The notes beneath the pieces were generated by a model. It saw nothing but the letters and a program-made list of their open reading frames with translations. It was not told the DNA's origin and did no database searches. Position numbers and translations under genes: made by a program. Shown here piece after piece: positions 44,611-52,277 of a stretch of 52,277 nucleotides of DNA. Every line of letters begins with the position of its first letter. The first letter of the stretch is position 1. Origin of the DNA: Bryobacter sp. CoA8 C33 (GTDB taxonomy: Bacteria; Acidobacteriota; Terriglobia; Bryobacterales; Bryobacteraceae); contig JAINDK010000034.1 in the NCBI GenBank assembly GCA_019931185.1, positions 1 to 52,277 of the forward strand. The letters run 5' to 3'.

Positions 44611-45903
44611 ATGAGGATCAGCCTTAACCGGGGCCTGAGCGAGAACACTGAGCCGCCTCCGAGCCCGTTATGCCGCTTCGCCCCGCCCGTGCCAAACACA
44701 TTCGAAGACTTGGGCTTGAACCAGAGTTTTGTCGTGGATCTGGTTCTGAGAAGGCTGCTGCTTGAGGGTTTCAGTTCGTTGCGTTCGCTGAGCCAGGCCC
44801 TGAAGCTGGCAATCTCAATCATCGATATCGTCTTCAAGCACTTGCGCGCGCAGCAACTCATTGAAGTGAAAGGAATGGTCGGAAATGACTACTCTTTCGT
44901 CCTGACGGCGGCGGGGCGGCAGATGGCCAGTGACCGGTTTGCGCTTCTGCAGTATGCCAGCGCGGCGCCTGTTTCCTTGACGGAATATGTCGCGGCGACA
45001 AAGATGCAATCGGCGCAGGTGCAGGTGGACCGCGTGGCGATGCGAGGGGCCTTTAACGATCTGGTTGTATCCGACCGGCTGCTTGACCAATTGGGGCCGG
45101 CTCTGATCAGTCAAAACTCAATTTTCTTGTATGGACCTTCGGGAAATGGCAAGACCTCGGTGGCGGAGCGGATGCTGCGGATCTATCAGGACACGATTCT
45201 GATGCCTTATGCCGTCGAGGTGGACAATCAGGTGATTCAGCTTTATGACCCTGTGGTGCACCACCGGGTCGAGATGGGAAGCCAGGACATTGATCCGCGC
45301 TGGGTGCGCTGTAAGCGGCCTTGCATTGTGGTAGGCGGCGAACTGGTTCCGAACATGCTCGAATTACGCCTCGATGATGCCTCCGGCATTTATGCCGCCC
45401 CCTTGCAGATGAAAGCGAATAATGGAATTTTCATCATCGACGACTTTGGCCGGCAGATGATCAGTCCGCGGGATTTGTTGAACCGGTGGATTGTGCCGCT
45501 CGACCGCCGCGTGGATTATTTGAGCCTGCGCTACGGGGTAAAGTTCCAGATCCCATTCGAGACGATGGTCGTATTCTCGACGAATCTCGATCCCTCCGAG
45601 TTGGCTGACGAAGCTTTCTTGCGGCGAATCCGAAACAAGATACTCATCGAACCCGTCGAGGCGGAAGTCTTCGACCAGATCTTTCACAGAGTGTTTACGG
45701 ACCGGCAAGTAAAATTCGAAGATGACGCCCCGCAATATCTGCGAAGCTTATGCCTGCAAGAGGGCCGGGAAGAGTTGAGGGCCTGTTACCCGCATGATAT
45801 CTGCAATCTGTTGCTGTCGATCAGCCGCTATGAGCAAAGGGCAGCGTTTGCGTCGAAGGAGGACCTGTCGCGGGCGGTGAACCTTTATTTTGCGAAAGAT
45901 TAG
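44611..45903 (+). CDS. AAA-type ATPase with N-terminal winged helix
   Basis: I use ATG 44611 (MRISLNRG), giving 430 residues; an upstream GTG at 44551 would almost touch the divergent secretin start. A winged-helix segment lies near residues 45-105 (FVVDLVLRRLLLEGF, IVFKHLRAQQLIEVKG). The ATPase core has Walker A YGPSGNGKTSV (about 174-184), Walker B GIFIIDDFGRQ (about 272-282), sensor FSTNLDP and an Arg-rich LRRIRNK. The C-terminal helical lid includes YPHDICNLLLSISRYE. It resembles no named pilus motor (no Walker/Asp/His boxes of GspE/PilB), so its partner is unknown. Similar orphan AAA proteins are frequent in Acidobacteriota. Confidence 0.7.
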   Translation: MRISLNRGLSENTEPPPSPLCRFAPPVPNTFEDLGLNQSFVVDLVLRRLLLEGFSSLRSLSQALKLAISIIDIVFKHLRAQQLIEVKGMVGNDYSFVLTAAGRQMASDRFALLQYASAAPVSLTEYVAATKMQSAQVQVDRVAMRGAFNDLVVSDRLLDQLGPALISQNSIFLYGPSGNGKTSVAERMLRIYQDTILMPYAVEVDNQVIQLYDPVVHHRVEMGSQDIDPRWVRCKRPCIVVGGELVPNMLELRLDDASGIYAAPLQMKANNGIFIIDDFGRQMISPRDLLNRWIVPLDRRVDYLSLRYGVKFQIPFETMVVFSTNLDPSELADEAFLRRIRNKILIEPVEAEVFDQIFHRVFTDRQVKFEDDAPQYLRSLCLQEGREELRACYPHDICNLLLSISRYEQRAAFASKEDLSRAVNLYFAKD

Positions 45904-46190
45904 CCTTCGGCCGGGGTGACAAAGTCAGGTGGGGAGGCGGAGCCTTCGCCGAAAAAGTATTTATCCATCTGGTCGAGTAGAAACTGCTGGGCCTCGGCGG
46001 TGCCGAGGTTGAGGCGATATTCGTTCATAAGCATTTTCCCGTGCTCGACCCACTGCTTCCAGGCGTCCTGGGAGACGTTATCAAACACACGTTGACCGAG
46101 GGGGTGGCCCTCGAAGGGGATTTCTTTCAGTCCAGGTAATTCTTTTTGCAGTTTGACGCAGAACACAGTGCGGACAACATCTTGGCTCAT
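45900..46190 (-). CDS. YggX-like Fe(II)-trafficking protein
   Basis: A 96-residue protein with the YggX pattern: TVFCVKLQKELPGLKEIPFEGHPLGQRVFDNVSQDAWKQWVEHGKMLMNEYRLNL, then AQQFLLDQMDKYFFGEG. The conserved Cys near the N-terminus (VFCVKL) is present. YggX protects iron-sulfur proteins from oxidation and moves iron. It overlaps the convergent AAA gene by 4 bases and lies 17 bases after the small unknown gene on the same strand. Confidence 0.92.
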   Translation of the reverse strand: MSQDVVRTVFCVKLQKELPGLKEIPFEGHPLGQRVFDNVSQDAWKQWVEHGKMLMNEYRLNLGTAEAQQFLLDQMDKYFFGEGSASPPDFVTPAEG

Positions 46191-46207
46191 GCAGCCATTT
46201 TAGCGTG

Positions 46208-46537
46208 TCAACTGGCGATGGGGCGGGAAGAAAGAGATTCTTTCGAATTGGGGGGCAAGCGACGGGAACGGAGATTTGCGAGGTACTCTGAGAGCTTCAT
46301 GGGCATCTTTGCGCCCTTGTCGTAGGCACGCTGGACAGCCTTCTGATAGCGCTTGAGCAGTTCTTTTTGCGTGGAGTCACCGAAGTCGCAAGCCTGAATA
46401 TCGAGGATCAACTCAATTTCCCAGGCCTGGAAGCTATTGCGGTTGAAGGCGCCCTTGAGGAGTTCACCGAGAAGACGGTTGAACTGAGCGTGGATCACCT
46501 CAGCATCCGGGGCATCAACAATACTGGCAAGAGCCAT
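46208..46537 (-). CDS. Small conserved-looking protein of unknown function
   Basis: The longest frame begins at 46687, inside the divergent psd gene, but AAGGAG stands ten bases before the ATG at 46537 and decides the start. This gives 109 residues, all helical in appearance: VIHAQFNRLLGELLKGAFNRNSFQAWEIELILDIQAC, then ELLKRYQKAVQRAYDKGAKMPMKLSEYLANLRSRR. No signal, Cys pair or membrane helix. I do not recognise the family. It precedes yggX by 17 bases, so the two may be one transcript. Confidence 0.7.
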   Translation of the reverse strand: MALASIVDAPDAEVIHAQFNRLLGELLKGAFNRNSFQAWEIELILDIQACDFGDSTQKELLKRYQKAVQRAYDKGAKMPMKLSEYLANLRSRRLPPNSKESLSSRPIAS

Positions 46538-46670
46538 TTTCGCAATTCTCCTTAATGGACAGAATCGTCCGGACTTGGGCGGAACTTGAGGGAAAAAATG
46601 TAGGCGAAAACAGCCATGGTAGGAAGGGCTAAGCGCGAGATGGGGGTGGATCGTTGGATAATGGGGGTTC

Positions 46671-47276
46671 ATGGTAATAACCGGCATTTGGTATGCGCTT
46701 GGGCTCTCGGTGGTGGGGGCGGGGGTGGGTTACGCGGCGAAGAACTGGTGGTTGGGGGCGCCGTTTTTTGTATTGGCGGTTTTCTGTCTGTGGTTTTTCC
46801 GGGATCCAGAGCGGGAAATTGCGACCGGGCCGGTGGCGGTCTCGCCGGCGGACGGCAAGGTCGTGTCGATCACGAAGGATCGGGACGGGCGGACACGACT
46901 GGGCATTTTCTTGAATGTATTTGATGTGCATGTGAACCGGTCGCCGATCGCGGGGCGGATCGAGCGGCGGACCTACCGGCCGGGGAAGTTTCTGGTGGCG
47001 AGCAAGGACGAGGCGGGGAGGGAGAACGAGCAGAACACGTTTGTGGTGGCCGGGGAGGGGACGACGATCGAATTCAGCCAGATTGCCGGGCTGATTGCGC
47101 GGCGGATCATCTGGTATAAGGATCAGGGCGACACGGTGGCACGGGGCGAGCGGGTGGGCTTGATTCAGTTTGGCTCGCGGGTGGATGTGTTGTTGAATGA
47201 GGACTGGAAGCTGGAGGTGAGCCTGGGGCAGCGGGTATCAGGCGGCAGCAGTGTGATCGCGCGGAGAGTAAACTAG
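46671..47276 (+). CDS. psd: Phosphatidylserine decarboxylase (short PSD-A type)
   Basis: A 201-residue inner-membrane-bound enzyme with an N-terminal hydrophobic region (WYALGLSVVGAGVGYAA, PFFVLAVFCLWFF). Key residues: Asp61 in SPADGKVVSI, His87 in NVFDVHVNRSPIAG and the GS at 168-169 in IQFGSRVDVLL. The proenzyme cuts itself before this Ser to form the pyruvoyl group. It makes phosphatidylethanolamine from phosphatidylserine. It lies 4 bases before pssA, the enzyme that supplies its substrate, so both form one unit. Confidence 0.93.
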   Translation: MVITGIWYALGLSVVGAGVGYAAKNWWLGAPFFVLAVFCLWFFRDPEREIATGPVAVSPADGKVVSITKDRDGRTRLGIFLNVFDVHVNRSPIAGRIERRTYRPGKFLVASKDEAGRENEQNTFVVAGEGTTIEFSQIAGLIARRIIWYKDQGDTVARGERVGLIQFGSRVDVLLNEDWKLEVSLGQRVSGGSSVIARRVN

Positions 47277-47280
47277 GCGC

Positions 47281-48177
47281 ATGCAACTGCGGCTGAGCGA
47301 AAAGCTGATCGACCCGAAGAGCCCGGAGCGGCGGCCGCGGCGGGCGGCATATGCGCTGCCGACGCTGTTTACGGCGGCGAACGTGTTTTTCGGATTTCTG
47401 GCGCTGACCAAGACAGTGCAGGGGACGCTGCGGGCGGCGGCGGAGGGAGCGGGCTCGATCCCCGAGTACGCGCTGGCGGCACAGCTGATCGGGGTGGCGG
47501 TGGCTTGCGACGGGCTGGACGGGCGGATTGCGCGGATGACCAATACGGTGAGTGATTTCGGCCGGGAGTTGGATTCGCTGGCGGATGTGATCACGTTTGG
47601 GATCGCGCCGGCGGTGTTGGCGTTCTGCTGGGGCTTTTACTTTGTGAACCCGCATCTGGAGCCGGCGCTGCGCGAGCAGGTGCAGCAGGGAGGGTATTTT
47701 CTGGCGTTTGTGTATTTGTTGTGCGGGGCGGCGCGGCTGGCGCGGTTTAACGTGGTGACGAACCCGGTGCCGAAGAACCCGGGGCGGCCGGACCGGAAGT
47801 ATTTCGTGGGGTTGCCGATACCGGCGGCGGCGGCGTTTGTGGCAAGCGTGGTGTATGCGGCCAACAGCGCGCCGATCGAGAACTGGCTGCTGGCGATCGG
47901 GTGGCTGGCGATCCTGGGGCTATTGAGTTTTCTGATGGTAAGCACATGGCGGTACCGGAGCTTCAAGGATCTGAACCTGCTTGAGCCGCGCTCGCCGCTG
48001 AGCATCGTGCTGGTGGGGAGTTTGATCTTTCTGGTCTGGAACTACTCGCAGCCGGTATTATTTGCGATGTGCCTGACCTATGTCGCCAGCGGGATCCTGG
48101 TGCGGTTGGGGGGGCTGTTGCGGCGTAAGCAAGGCGGGAGTGCGGTGGCGGGGACGGAGAGCCCGGGCCTTGGCTAA
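47281..48177 (+). CDS. pssA: CDP-diacylglycerol-serine O-phosphatidyltransferase
   Basis: A 298-residue membrane protein with about eight helices. The full CDP-alcohol phosphotransferase motif is visible at residues 77-102: D-G-L-D-G-R-I-A-R, eight residues, then G-R-E-L-D-S-L-A-D, with all three Asp in place (77, 80, 98 and 102). It joins CDP-diacylglycerol and serine to phosphatidylserine. The gene is coupled to psd upstream and overlaps the next gene by 8 bases. Confidence 0.93.
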   Translation: MQLRLSEKLIDPKSPERRPRRAAYALPTLFTAANVFFGFLALTKTVQGTLRAAAEGAGSIPEYALAAQLIGVAVACDGLDGRIARMTNTVSDFGRELDSLADVITFGIAPAVLAFCWGFYFVNPHLEPALREQVQQGGYFLAFVYLLCGAARLARFNVVTNPVPKNPGRPDRKYFVGLPIPAAAAFVASVVYAANSAPIENWLLAIGWLAILGLLSFLMVSTWRYRSFKDLNLLEPRSPLSIVLVGSLIFLVWNYSQPVLFAMCLTYVASGILVRLGGLLRRKQGGSAVAGTESPGLG

Positions 48178-49144
48178 GCCGAAGCTGGCGCTGGTGGGAG
48201 CGCAAACGCTAATGGGGCGGGAGATCCGCGATCAGGCCAAGGACTTTGAAGTGCTGGCGATGGATTCGACCGACGCGGAAGGGCGGACGCTGGTGCGGGA
48301 CGAGGATGAGCTGGCGTTGCTTTCGCCGATGGATGAGGCGGCGATCGGGAGCGCGGCCGTGGTGGTGCTGGCGGGGGATCTGGAGTCGACGGCGAAGGTG
48401 CGCAAGATACGGGCTGAGGGGCTGATTGACGTAACGGGGCTATTGGAGATCGACCCGGGGGCGCGGTTACGCTCGCCGCTGAGCGAGACGGCGCAGCGGG
48501 GCACGGGGCGGGCGCCGGTGGAGGTGATCGCGCATCCGGGGGCGACGATGCTGGCGTTGTTTCTCGCGACGCTTGAGGCGAGCGCGCCGTATGCGCGGGC
48601 GGTGGCGCAGGTGTGGCTGCCGGGGAGCGAGCATGGCCTCGAGGCGCTCGGCGAGTTGCAACAGCAGACGGTGGCATTGTTGCGCTTTGAGAAGCTCAAG
48701 CAGGGGGAGTTTGATACGCAGGCGGCGTTTGCTTTGCTGGCGGAGACGGGGGAGCAATCGCGGCACAAGGTAGGCAAGGTAGCGGGGCGGCTGCGGCGGA
48801 ATCTGGCGGCGCTACTGCGGGGGATGGCGCCGATGCCATCGATCCAGGTAGGGCAGGCGCCGGTGTTTCATGGGCTGACGGTGAGTGTCTGGGTGGAGTT
48901 CCGGCAGGCGCCGGACCTGGAGCGGATCGCGGCGCTGCTGGCCAAGGCGGGGATGGATGTGCGGAGCGGCGACATGGAGGCGCCGAACAACGTGTCGGTG
49001 GCGAACCAGGACGGGGTGGCGGTGGGAGGGATTGAGGCGGATGGGGCGAACGGGCAGGCGGCGTGGTTCTGGGTGGTGGCGGACAATCACCGGTTGACGG
49101 GACAAAATGCGATGCTGGTGGCGAGAGAGAGGATCGAGGCGTGA
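48170..49144 (+). CDS. Aspartate-semialdehyde-dehydrogenase-like protein without catalytic Cys (Usg-like)
   Basis: Start at TTG 48170, 8 bases inside the end of pssA, gives 324 residues beginning LAKPKLALVGAQTLMGREI, a Rossmann start; the upstream methionine codes for pssA antisense to frame. The dimerisation domain follows (VWLPGSEHGLEALGELQQQTVALL, then PMPSIQVGQAPVFHGLTVSVWVEF, VSVANQDGVAVGGIE and ARERIEA). In the enzyme, the catalytic Cys lies in the block after the strand ending in IAHPGATMLALF; here Gly-Ala stand there and no Cys is present in the protein. It therefore resembles E. coli Usg and is unlikely to be a dehydrogenase. It lies between pssA and the LptE-like gene (GTGA overlap). 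Confidence 0.78.
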   Translation: MAKPKLALVGAQTLMGREIRDQAKDFEVLAMDSTDAEGRTLVRDEDELALLSPMDEAAIGSAAVVVLAGDLESTAKVRKIRAEGLIDVTGLLEIDPGARLRSPLSETAQRGTGRAPVEVIAHPGATMLALFLATLEASAPYARAVAQVWLPGSEHGLEALGELQQQTVALLRFEKLKQGEFDTQAAFALLAETGEQSRHKVGKVAGRLRRNLAALLRGMAPMPSIQVGQAPVFHGLTVSVWVEFRQAPDLERIAALLAKAGMDVRSGDMEAPNNVSVANQDGVAVGGIEADGANGQAAWFWVVADNHRLTGQNAMLVARERIEA

Positions 49145-49662
49145 GACGACGCATGTTTCTGGGCACGGCAGCGGGGGCGCTGGTAAACGGCTCGTGCGGC
49201 TACCATGTGGCGGGCAAGGCAGACCTGATGCCGAAGGAAATCCGGACGATCGGGATACCGCCGTTCACGAATCCGACGACGCGCTACAAGCTGACCGAGA
49301 AGCTGCCGATGGCGATCACGCGGGAGTTTTTGGCGCGGACGCGGTATCAGATTCTGCCGGATGCGAATGGGGCGGATGCGGTGTTGCAGGGTTCGGTGCA
49401 GATGGTGCTGGCGGTGCCGGTGATCTTCGACCCGGTGACGGGGCGCGCGGCGGGGATTCTGGTGCAGACGTTATTGGGGGTGACGCTGACGCAGGTGGCG
49501 GGGAACAAGGTGTTGTACACAAACCCGGTGATGGACTTCCGGCAGCGGTATGAGATCTCGACGGATCCGCAGGCGTACTTTGATGAATCGACGCCGGCGT
49601 TTGACCGGCTGAGCCGGGACGTGGCGGCGGCGGTGGTATCGGGTGTGCTTGAGAACTTCTGA
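49141..49662 (+). CDS. lptE: LptE-like LPS-assembly lipoprotein
   Basis: Start at GTG 49141, overlapping the previous stop as GTGA; 173 residues. After a hydrophobic leader comes Cys in NGSC, an imperfect lipobox since Leu, Val or Ile is missing at -3. The mature protein fits LptE: CGYHVAG, IRTIGIPPFTNPTTRYKLTEKLPMAITREFLAR, then strands VLQGSVQMV and the late RDVAAAVVSGVLENF. LptE sits in the LptD barrel and helps place lipopolysaccharide in the outer membrane. The next gene is holA, as in many Gram-negatives, which supports the name. An alternative start is ATG 49153. Confidence 0.78.
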   Translation: MRRRMFLGTAAGALVNGSCGYHVAGKADLMPKEIRTIGIPPFTNPTTRYKLTEKLPMAITREFLARTRYQILPDANGADAVLQGSVQMVLAVPVIFDPVTGRAAGILVQTLLGVTLTQVAGNKVLYTNPVMDFRQRYEISTDPQAYFDESTPAFDRLSRDVAAAVVSGVLENF

Positions 49663-49665
49663 GTC

Positions 49666-50727
49666 ATGACGGCGGATCAGTTCATACAGGGTTTGGCTAA
49701 GGGAAAGGCGCCGGCGGTATGCCTGTTTGTGGGGCCGGACGGCTATCTGCGGGGATTGTGTAAGGAGGCGTTGCTGGCGGTGGTGTTGCCGGGGGCCGAG
49801 GAGCGGGAGAATGGCTGGAGCCGTTGGGACTTGAGCGAGGTGAGCCTGGCCGAGGTACTGGATGATGCGGCGAGTTTGTCTTTGTTTGCGACGAGGCGGC
49901 TGATTTGGGTGGCGGGGGCCGAGGGGGTGTTGCCGCGGGGGCGGGCCAAGCAGGACGGGGATGTAGCGGGGGCGAAGGAGCTGGCGGCGTATCTGGAGCG
50001 GCCGGCGGCGGATACGACGATCGTGTTCGACTGCCAGCGCTACGACTTTGACGGGGAGGACAAGACGAAGGTGGAGAACCTGCGGAAGTTCTTTGCCGGG
50101 GTGAAGGCGCAGGTGGAGTTTCCGCGGTTTACGCCGGAGTCGGCGCGGCGGCTGGCGCAGGATTTAGTGAAAGAGAAGGGTCTGAAGATGGGGGCGGCGG
50201 AGATGGAAGTGCTGGTGGAGGCGACGGGGGCGGATGCTTCGCGGCTGGTGGGGGAAGTGGAGAAGCTATCGTTGTACGCCAAACCGGGGGAGGCGATTAC
50301 GCTCGAGACATTGACGGCGCTGGTGCCGAATGCGCGGGCGTCGAACATTTTCGCGCTGGTGGCGGCGATTGGGCGGGGGGACCGGGCGGGGAGCCTGGAC
50401 ATACTGGATGCGTTGATCCGGGAGGGGGAGTATTTACCGCTGGCGTTATCGTTTTTGGCGGGGCAGTTCCGGTTTGCGCTGGCGGGACATGAGGCGCGGG
50501 TGAAGGGGGCGCAGGCGATACAGAACCATTTTCAGAAGTTGGGTTCGCCGATGTGGCGGGCGCGGGCTGAGCAGGTGGAGCAGACGATGGCGGCCTTCGG
50601 GCCGGGTCGACTGAAGAAGGCGATCCGGCTGGTGTATGCGGCGGACCAGGCATTAAGAGACACGCGTCCTGATGACAAGACGGTGATGGAGGATTTCGTC
50701 TGGAAGGTAACCGCGAAGGAAGGCTAA
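49666..50727 (+). CDS. holA: DNA polymerase III delta subunit
   Basis: A 353-residue protein of the clamp loader. The N-terminal domain has CLFVGPDGYLRGLCKEALL (family P-loop position without a full Walker A, as expected for HolA), LDDAASLSLFATRRLIWVAG and IVFDCQRYDFDGEDKT. The middle has FTPESARRLAQDLVKEKGLKM and GADASRLVGEVEKLSLYA, and the C-terminal collar domain ASNIFALVAAIGRGDRAGSLDILDALIREGEYLPLALSFLAGQFR. It opens the beta clamp on DNA. It starts 3 bases after lptE and faces rpsT. Confidence 0.93.
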   Translation: MTADQFIQGLAKGKAPAVCLFVGPDGYLRGLCKEALLAVVLPGAEERENGWSRWDLSEVSLAEVLDDAASLSLFATRRLIWVAGAEGVLPRGRAKQDGDVAGAKELAAYLERPAADTTIVFDCQRYDFDGEDKTKVENLRKFFAGVKAQVEFPRFTPESARRLAQDLVKEKGLKMGAAEMEVLVEATGADASRLVGEVEKLSLYAKPGEAITLETLTALVPNARASNIFALVAAIGRGDRAGSLDILDALIREGEYLPLALSFLAGQFRFALAGHEARVKGAQAIQNHFQKLGSPMWRARAEQVEQTMAAFGPGRLKKAIRLVYAADQALRDTRPDDKTVMEDFVWKVTAKEG

Positions 50728-50742
50728 AGGGGCGGGAAGGAC

Positions 50743-51009
50743 TTAGGCGGCGATCGCTTTGAGGCGGCGCGCGAGGCGGCTCTTGTAGCGGGCGGCGGTG
50801 TTCTTCTTGATGATGCCGGTCTTCGCGGAGCGGTCGACGATGGAGAAGAGCGTGGGGAGTTGCTTGGTGGCTTCGGCCACGTTCTTTTCGGCGAGGACCT
50901 TGCGCATGACCTTGATTGCGCCTTTGAGGCGGCTGGTGCGGGCGCGGTTGATCGCGGTACGGCGTTCGGTGATGCGGACGCGCTTAATAGAGGTAACTGT
51001 ATTTGCCAT
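50743..51009 (-). CDS. rpsT: 30S ribosomal protein S20
   Basis: An 88-residue basic protein with the S20 layout: MANTVTSIKRVRITERRTAINRARTSRLK, then helix VMRKVLAEKNVAEA and the end GIIKKNTAARYKSRLARRLKAI. It is a primary binder of 16S rRNA. No ribosome binding site is clear before ATG 51009; the AT-rich leader TAATTTGGTAAATGG is unlike the rest of the window. It is convergent with holA, with 15 bases between the stops. Confidence 0.96.
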   Translation of the reverse strand: MANTVTSIKRVRITERRTAINRARTSRLKGAIKVMRKVLAEKNVAEATKQLPTLFSIVDRSAKTGIIKKNTAARYKSRLARRLKAIAA

Positions 51010-51081
51010 ACTAAACCATTTACCAAATTAACATAATGCGGGGCGAAGTGGCGAGGGGGGCGGGATGGGTATGATGGGGGA

Positions 51082-51855
51082 ATGTCGGACACATTGGTGA
51101 TAGGGGGGCGGGAATTCCGCTCGCGTCTGCTGATCGGTACGGGGAAGTACCGGAGTTTTGGTGAGATGCGGGATTGCCACGAGGCGAGCGGGGCGGAGGT
51201 GGTGACGGTGGCGGTGCGGCGGGTGGAGCTGGACCGGCGGCAGGAGAGTCTGCTGAATTACATCGACCCGGCGAAGTTTTTTCTGCTGCCGAACACGGCG
51301 GCCTGTTATACGGCGGAGGAAGCGATCCGGACGGCGCGGCTGGGGCGGGAGGTGGGTTTATCGGATTGGGTGAAGCTGGAAGTGATTGGGGATGCCAAGA
51401 CGCTGTACCCGGATGTAATCGGGCTGATCGAGGCGACGCGGGTGCTGGTGAAGGAAGGGTTTACGGTGTTGCCGTATACGAACGATGATTTGATCGTGGC
51501 GCGGAAGCTGATCGACGCGGGGGCGGCGGCGGTGATGCCGATGGGGGCGCCGATCGGGTCGGGGCTGGGAATCCAGAATGTGGCGAATCTGCGGATTCTG
51601 CGGGAGATGATCACGGAGGTGCCGCTGATCGTGGATGCGGGGGTGGGGACGGCGAGTGATGCGGCGATCGCGATGGAGTTGGGCTATGACGGAGTGCTGT
51701 TGAATACGGCGGTGGCCGAGGCGGCCGACAGCGTGAAGATGGCTGAGGCGATGAAGTACGCGGTGATGGCGGGGAGGCTGGCGTATCTGGGGGGAAGGAT
51801 GCCGAAGCGACTGTATGCGTCGGCGAGCAGCCCGATGACGGGGGTGGTGGGGTAA
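51082..51855 (+). CDS. thiG: Thiazole synthase ThiG
   Basis: A 257-residue TIM-barrel enzyme of thiamine synthesis. It starts [23 protein letters not shown], with GGGGG just before the ATG. Landmarks: the Schiff-base Lys in [29 protein letters not shown] and [35 protein letters not shown]. It makes the thiazole ring from DXP, dehydroglycine and ThiS thiocarboxylate; thiS, thiF and thiO or thiH are not in the window. Downstream, 35 bases after its stop, begins the right inverted-repeat arm with its hairpin. Confidence 0.96.
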   Translation: MSDTLVIGGREFRSRLLIGTGKYRSFGEMRDCHEASGAEVVTVAVRRVELDRRQESLLNYIDPAKFFLLPNTAACYTAEEAIRTARLGREVGLSDWVKLEVIGDAKTLYPDVIGLIEATRVLVKEGFTVLPYTNDDLIVARKLIDAGAAAVMPMGAPIGSGLGIQNVANLRILREMITEVPLIVDAGVGTASDAAIAMELGYDGVLLNTAVAEAADSVKMAEAMKYAVMAGRLAYLGGRMPKRLYASASSPMTGVVG

Positions 51856-51889
51856 GTCTGGCTTCGTTTGTATTTTTTGCCGGGCCGGG

Positions 51890-51932
51890 GCGCGAAGCCG
51901 CGGGCTGCGGGGTGGGTGGGGTGGCTTCGCGC
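51890..51932. other. Hairpin at the inner end of the right repeat arm
   Basis: GCGCGAAGCCGC (51890-51901) and GTGGCTTCGCGC (51921-51932) pair over 12 positions with one G-U type pair, while the left copy is perfect. The loop is 19 bases in both copies. The structure is thus kept despite a base change. It lies between the converging thiG and truncated gene and could end both transcripts. Confidence 0.65.
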
Positions 51933-52033
51933 GGAGACACTGAGGGCGTCCGAGCGGTTTGGGGCTATGCGGATGTCAAAGAGCGGTTGGCTTCGTTTGT
52001 TCGGCCAAGTGTTTTTGGGGTGGTTTGTGGTTG

Positions 52034-52277
52034 TTAGTTGGCGGCCGCGGGTTGCGTTGGTGACGGGGGGCGTTGGGCGCAGCGGTCGCGGAGTTCGGCG
52101 AACTGGAGTTGGATGTCGGGTTGGGCGCTAAGCCATTGGACGGCGAGGAGGAAGCGGGAGTGGGTGCGGCGCATCTCGTGGAGAGGGAGCGAGACGGGGA
52201 TGGAGCACTGTTCGTCCATGGTGAACATTTCGTTTTGGACTTCGGCGGCGACGGAGCGGTCGCGCTGGAGTTTGCGG
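52034..52277 (-). CDS. 3' end of an unrecognised gene (right copy), cut by the window edge
   Basis: The minus-strand frame is open from the edge (RKLQRDRSVAAEVQNEMF) and ends with a stop at 52034-52036; about 80 residues are visible. It matches the left copy except for Pro/Thr, Arg-Glu/Leu-Gln and Thr/Ala changes in the last 64 residues. Both copies remain open, so both may be intact genes outside the window. The family is not recognised. Confidence 0.6.
   Translation of the reverse strand, partial: RKLQRDRSVAAEVQNEMFTMDEQCSIPVSLPLHEMRRTHSRFLLAVQWLSAQPDIQLQFAELRDRCAQRPPSPTQPAAAN

Larger units (their letters stand above)
51889..52277. repeat. Right arm of the long inverted repeat
   Basis: Reverse complement of positions 1-378, without gaps, with 11 further bases at the right edge. 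The same order is present: hairpin, non-coding spacer and gene end. The window stops inside it, which is how an assembly usually breaks at a repeat present more than once. Confidence 0.93.

Overview
The window is high-GC DNA from a Gram-negative bacterium, most likely an acidobacterium of the Bryobacteraceae/Solibacter type. This is an inference from gene families, not a search. The pointers are a DUF1080 protein, a DUF1552 plus DUF1587/1592/1588-type pair, two large TonB-dependent-receptor-like proteins with N-terminal carboxypeptidase-regulatory domains, an ECF sigma factor of the PF07638 type, a kinase with TPR repeats, a full Tol-Pal locus and a DnaK-DnaJ-HspR operon. Coding density is very high and no gene-free stretch exceeds about 270 bases.

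Layout. (1) 1-378 and 51889-52277 are the two arms of a near-identical inverted repeat. Each carries the 3' end of the same unrecognised gene, so the window probably ends in a multi-copy element. (2) 0.4-9.4 kb holds mostly single genes: DUF1080, cupin, S41 protease, FG-GAP protein, SirB1-like protein, VOC protein, Gfo/Idh/MocA oxidoreductase, a decayed cytochrome P450, and an aldolase coupled to an alpha/alpha-toroid-like protein. (3) 9.4-15.3 kb holds RidA plus an MFS transporter, the DUF1552 and cytochrome-like DUF1592 pair, and a YjlB-like cupin. (4) 15.2-21.0 kb, read on the minus strand, is tolQ-tolR-tolA-tolB-pal-cpoB followed by a CBM9-like secreted protein that seems to start at CTG. 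(5) 21.1-22.8 kb is recN and tRNA-Ser(CGA).

(6) 23.1-28.9 kb is the most unusual part: an ECF sigma factor, a subtilisin-like protease, a 90-residue protein of unknown family, a YcaO protein with a proline-rich C-terminus, and a Ser/Thr kinase. YcaO, protease and small protein together look like a possible small ribosomally made, modified peptide (RiPP) locus, with the ECF factor and kinase as possible regulators. (7) 29.1-39.4 kb holds a methyltransferase, two receptor-like outer-membrane proteins flanking a CBM9/DUF5916-type protein, and ModA. (8) 39.4-43.0 kb is dnaK-dnaJ-hspR, with a HAIR-like operator over the dnaK promoter. (9) 43.0-46.5 kb holds a secretin and a divergent AAA ATPase, YggX and a small unknown protein. 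(10) 46.7-51.9 kb is a tight run psd-pssA-(usg-like)-lptE-holA, then rpsT facing it and thiG.

Start sites were moved from the longest open frame where a ribosome binding site, signal peptide or neighbour overlap argued for it; each case is stated. Family names come from recognising motifs by eye. No database search was possible.
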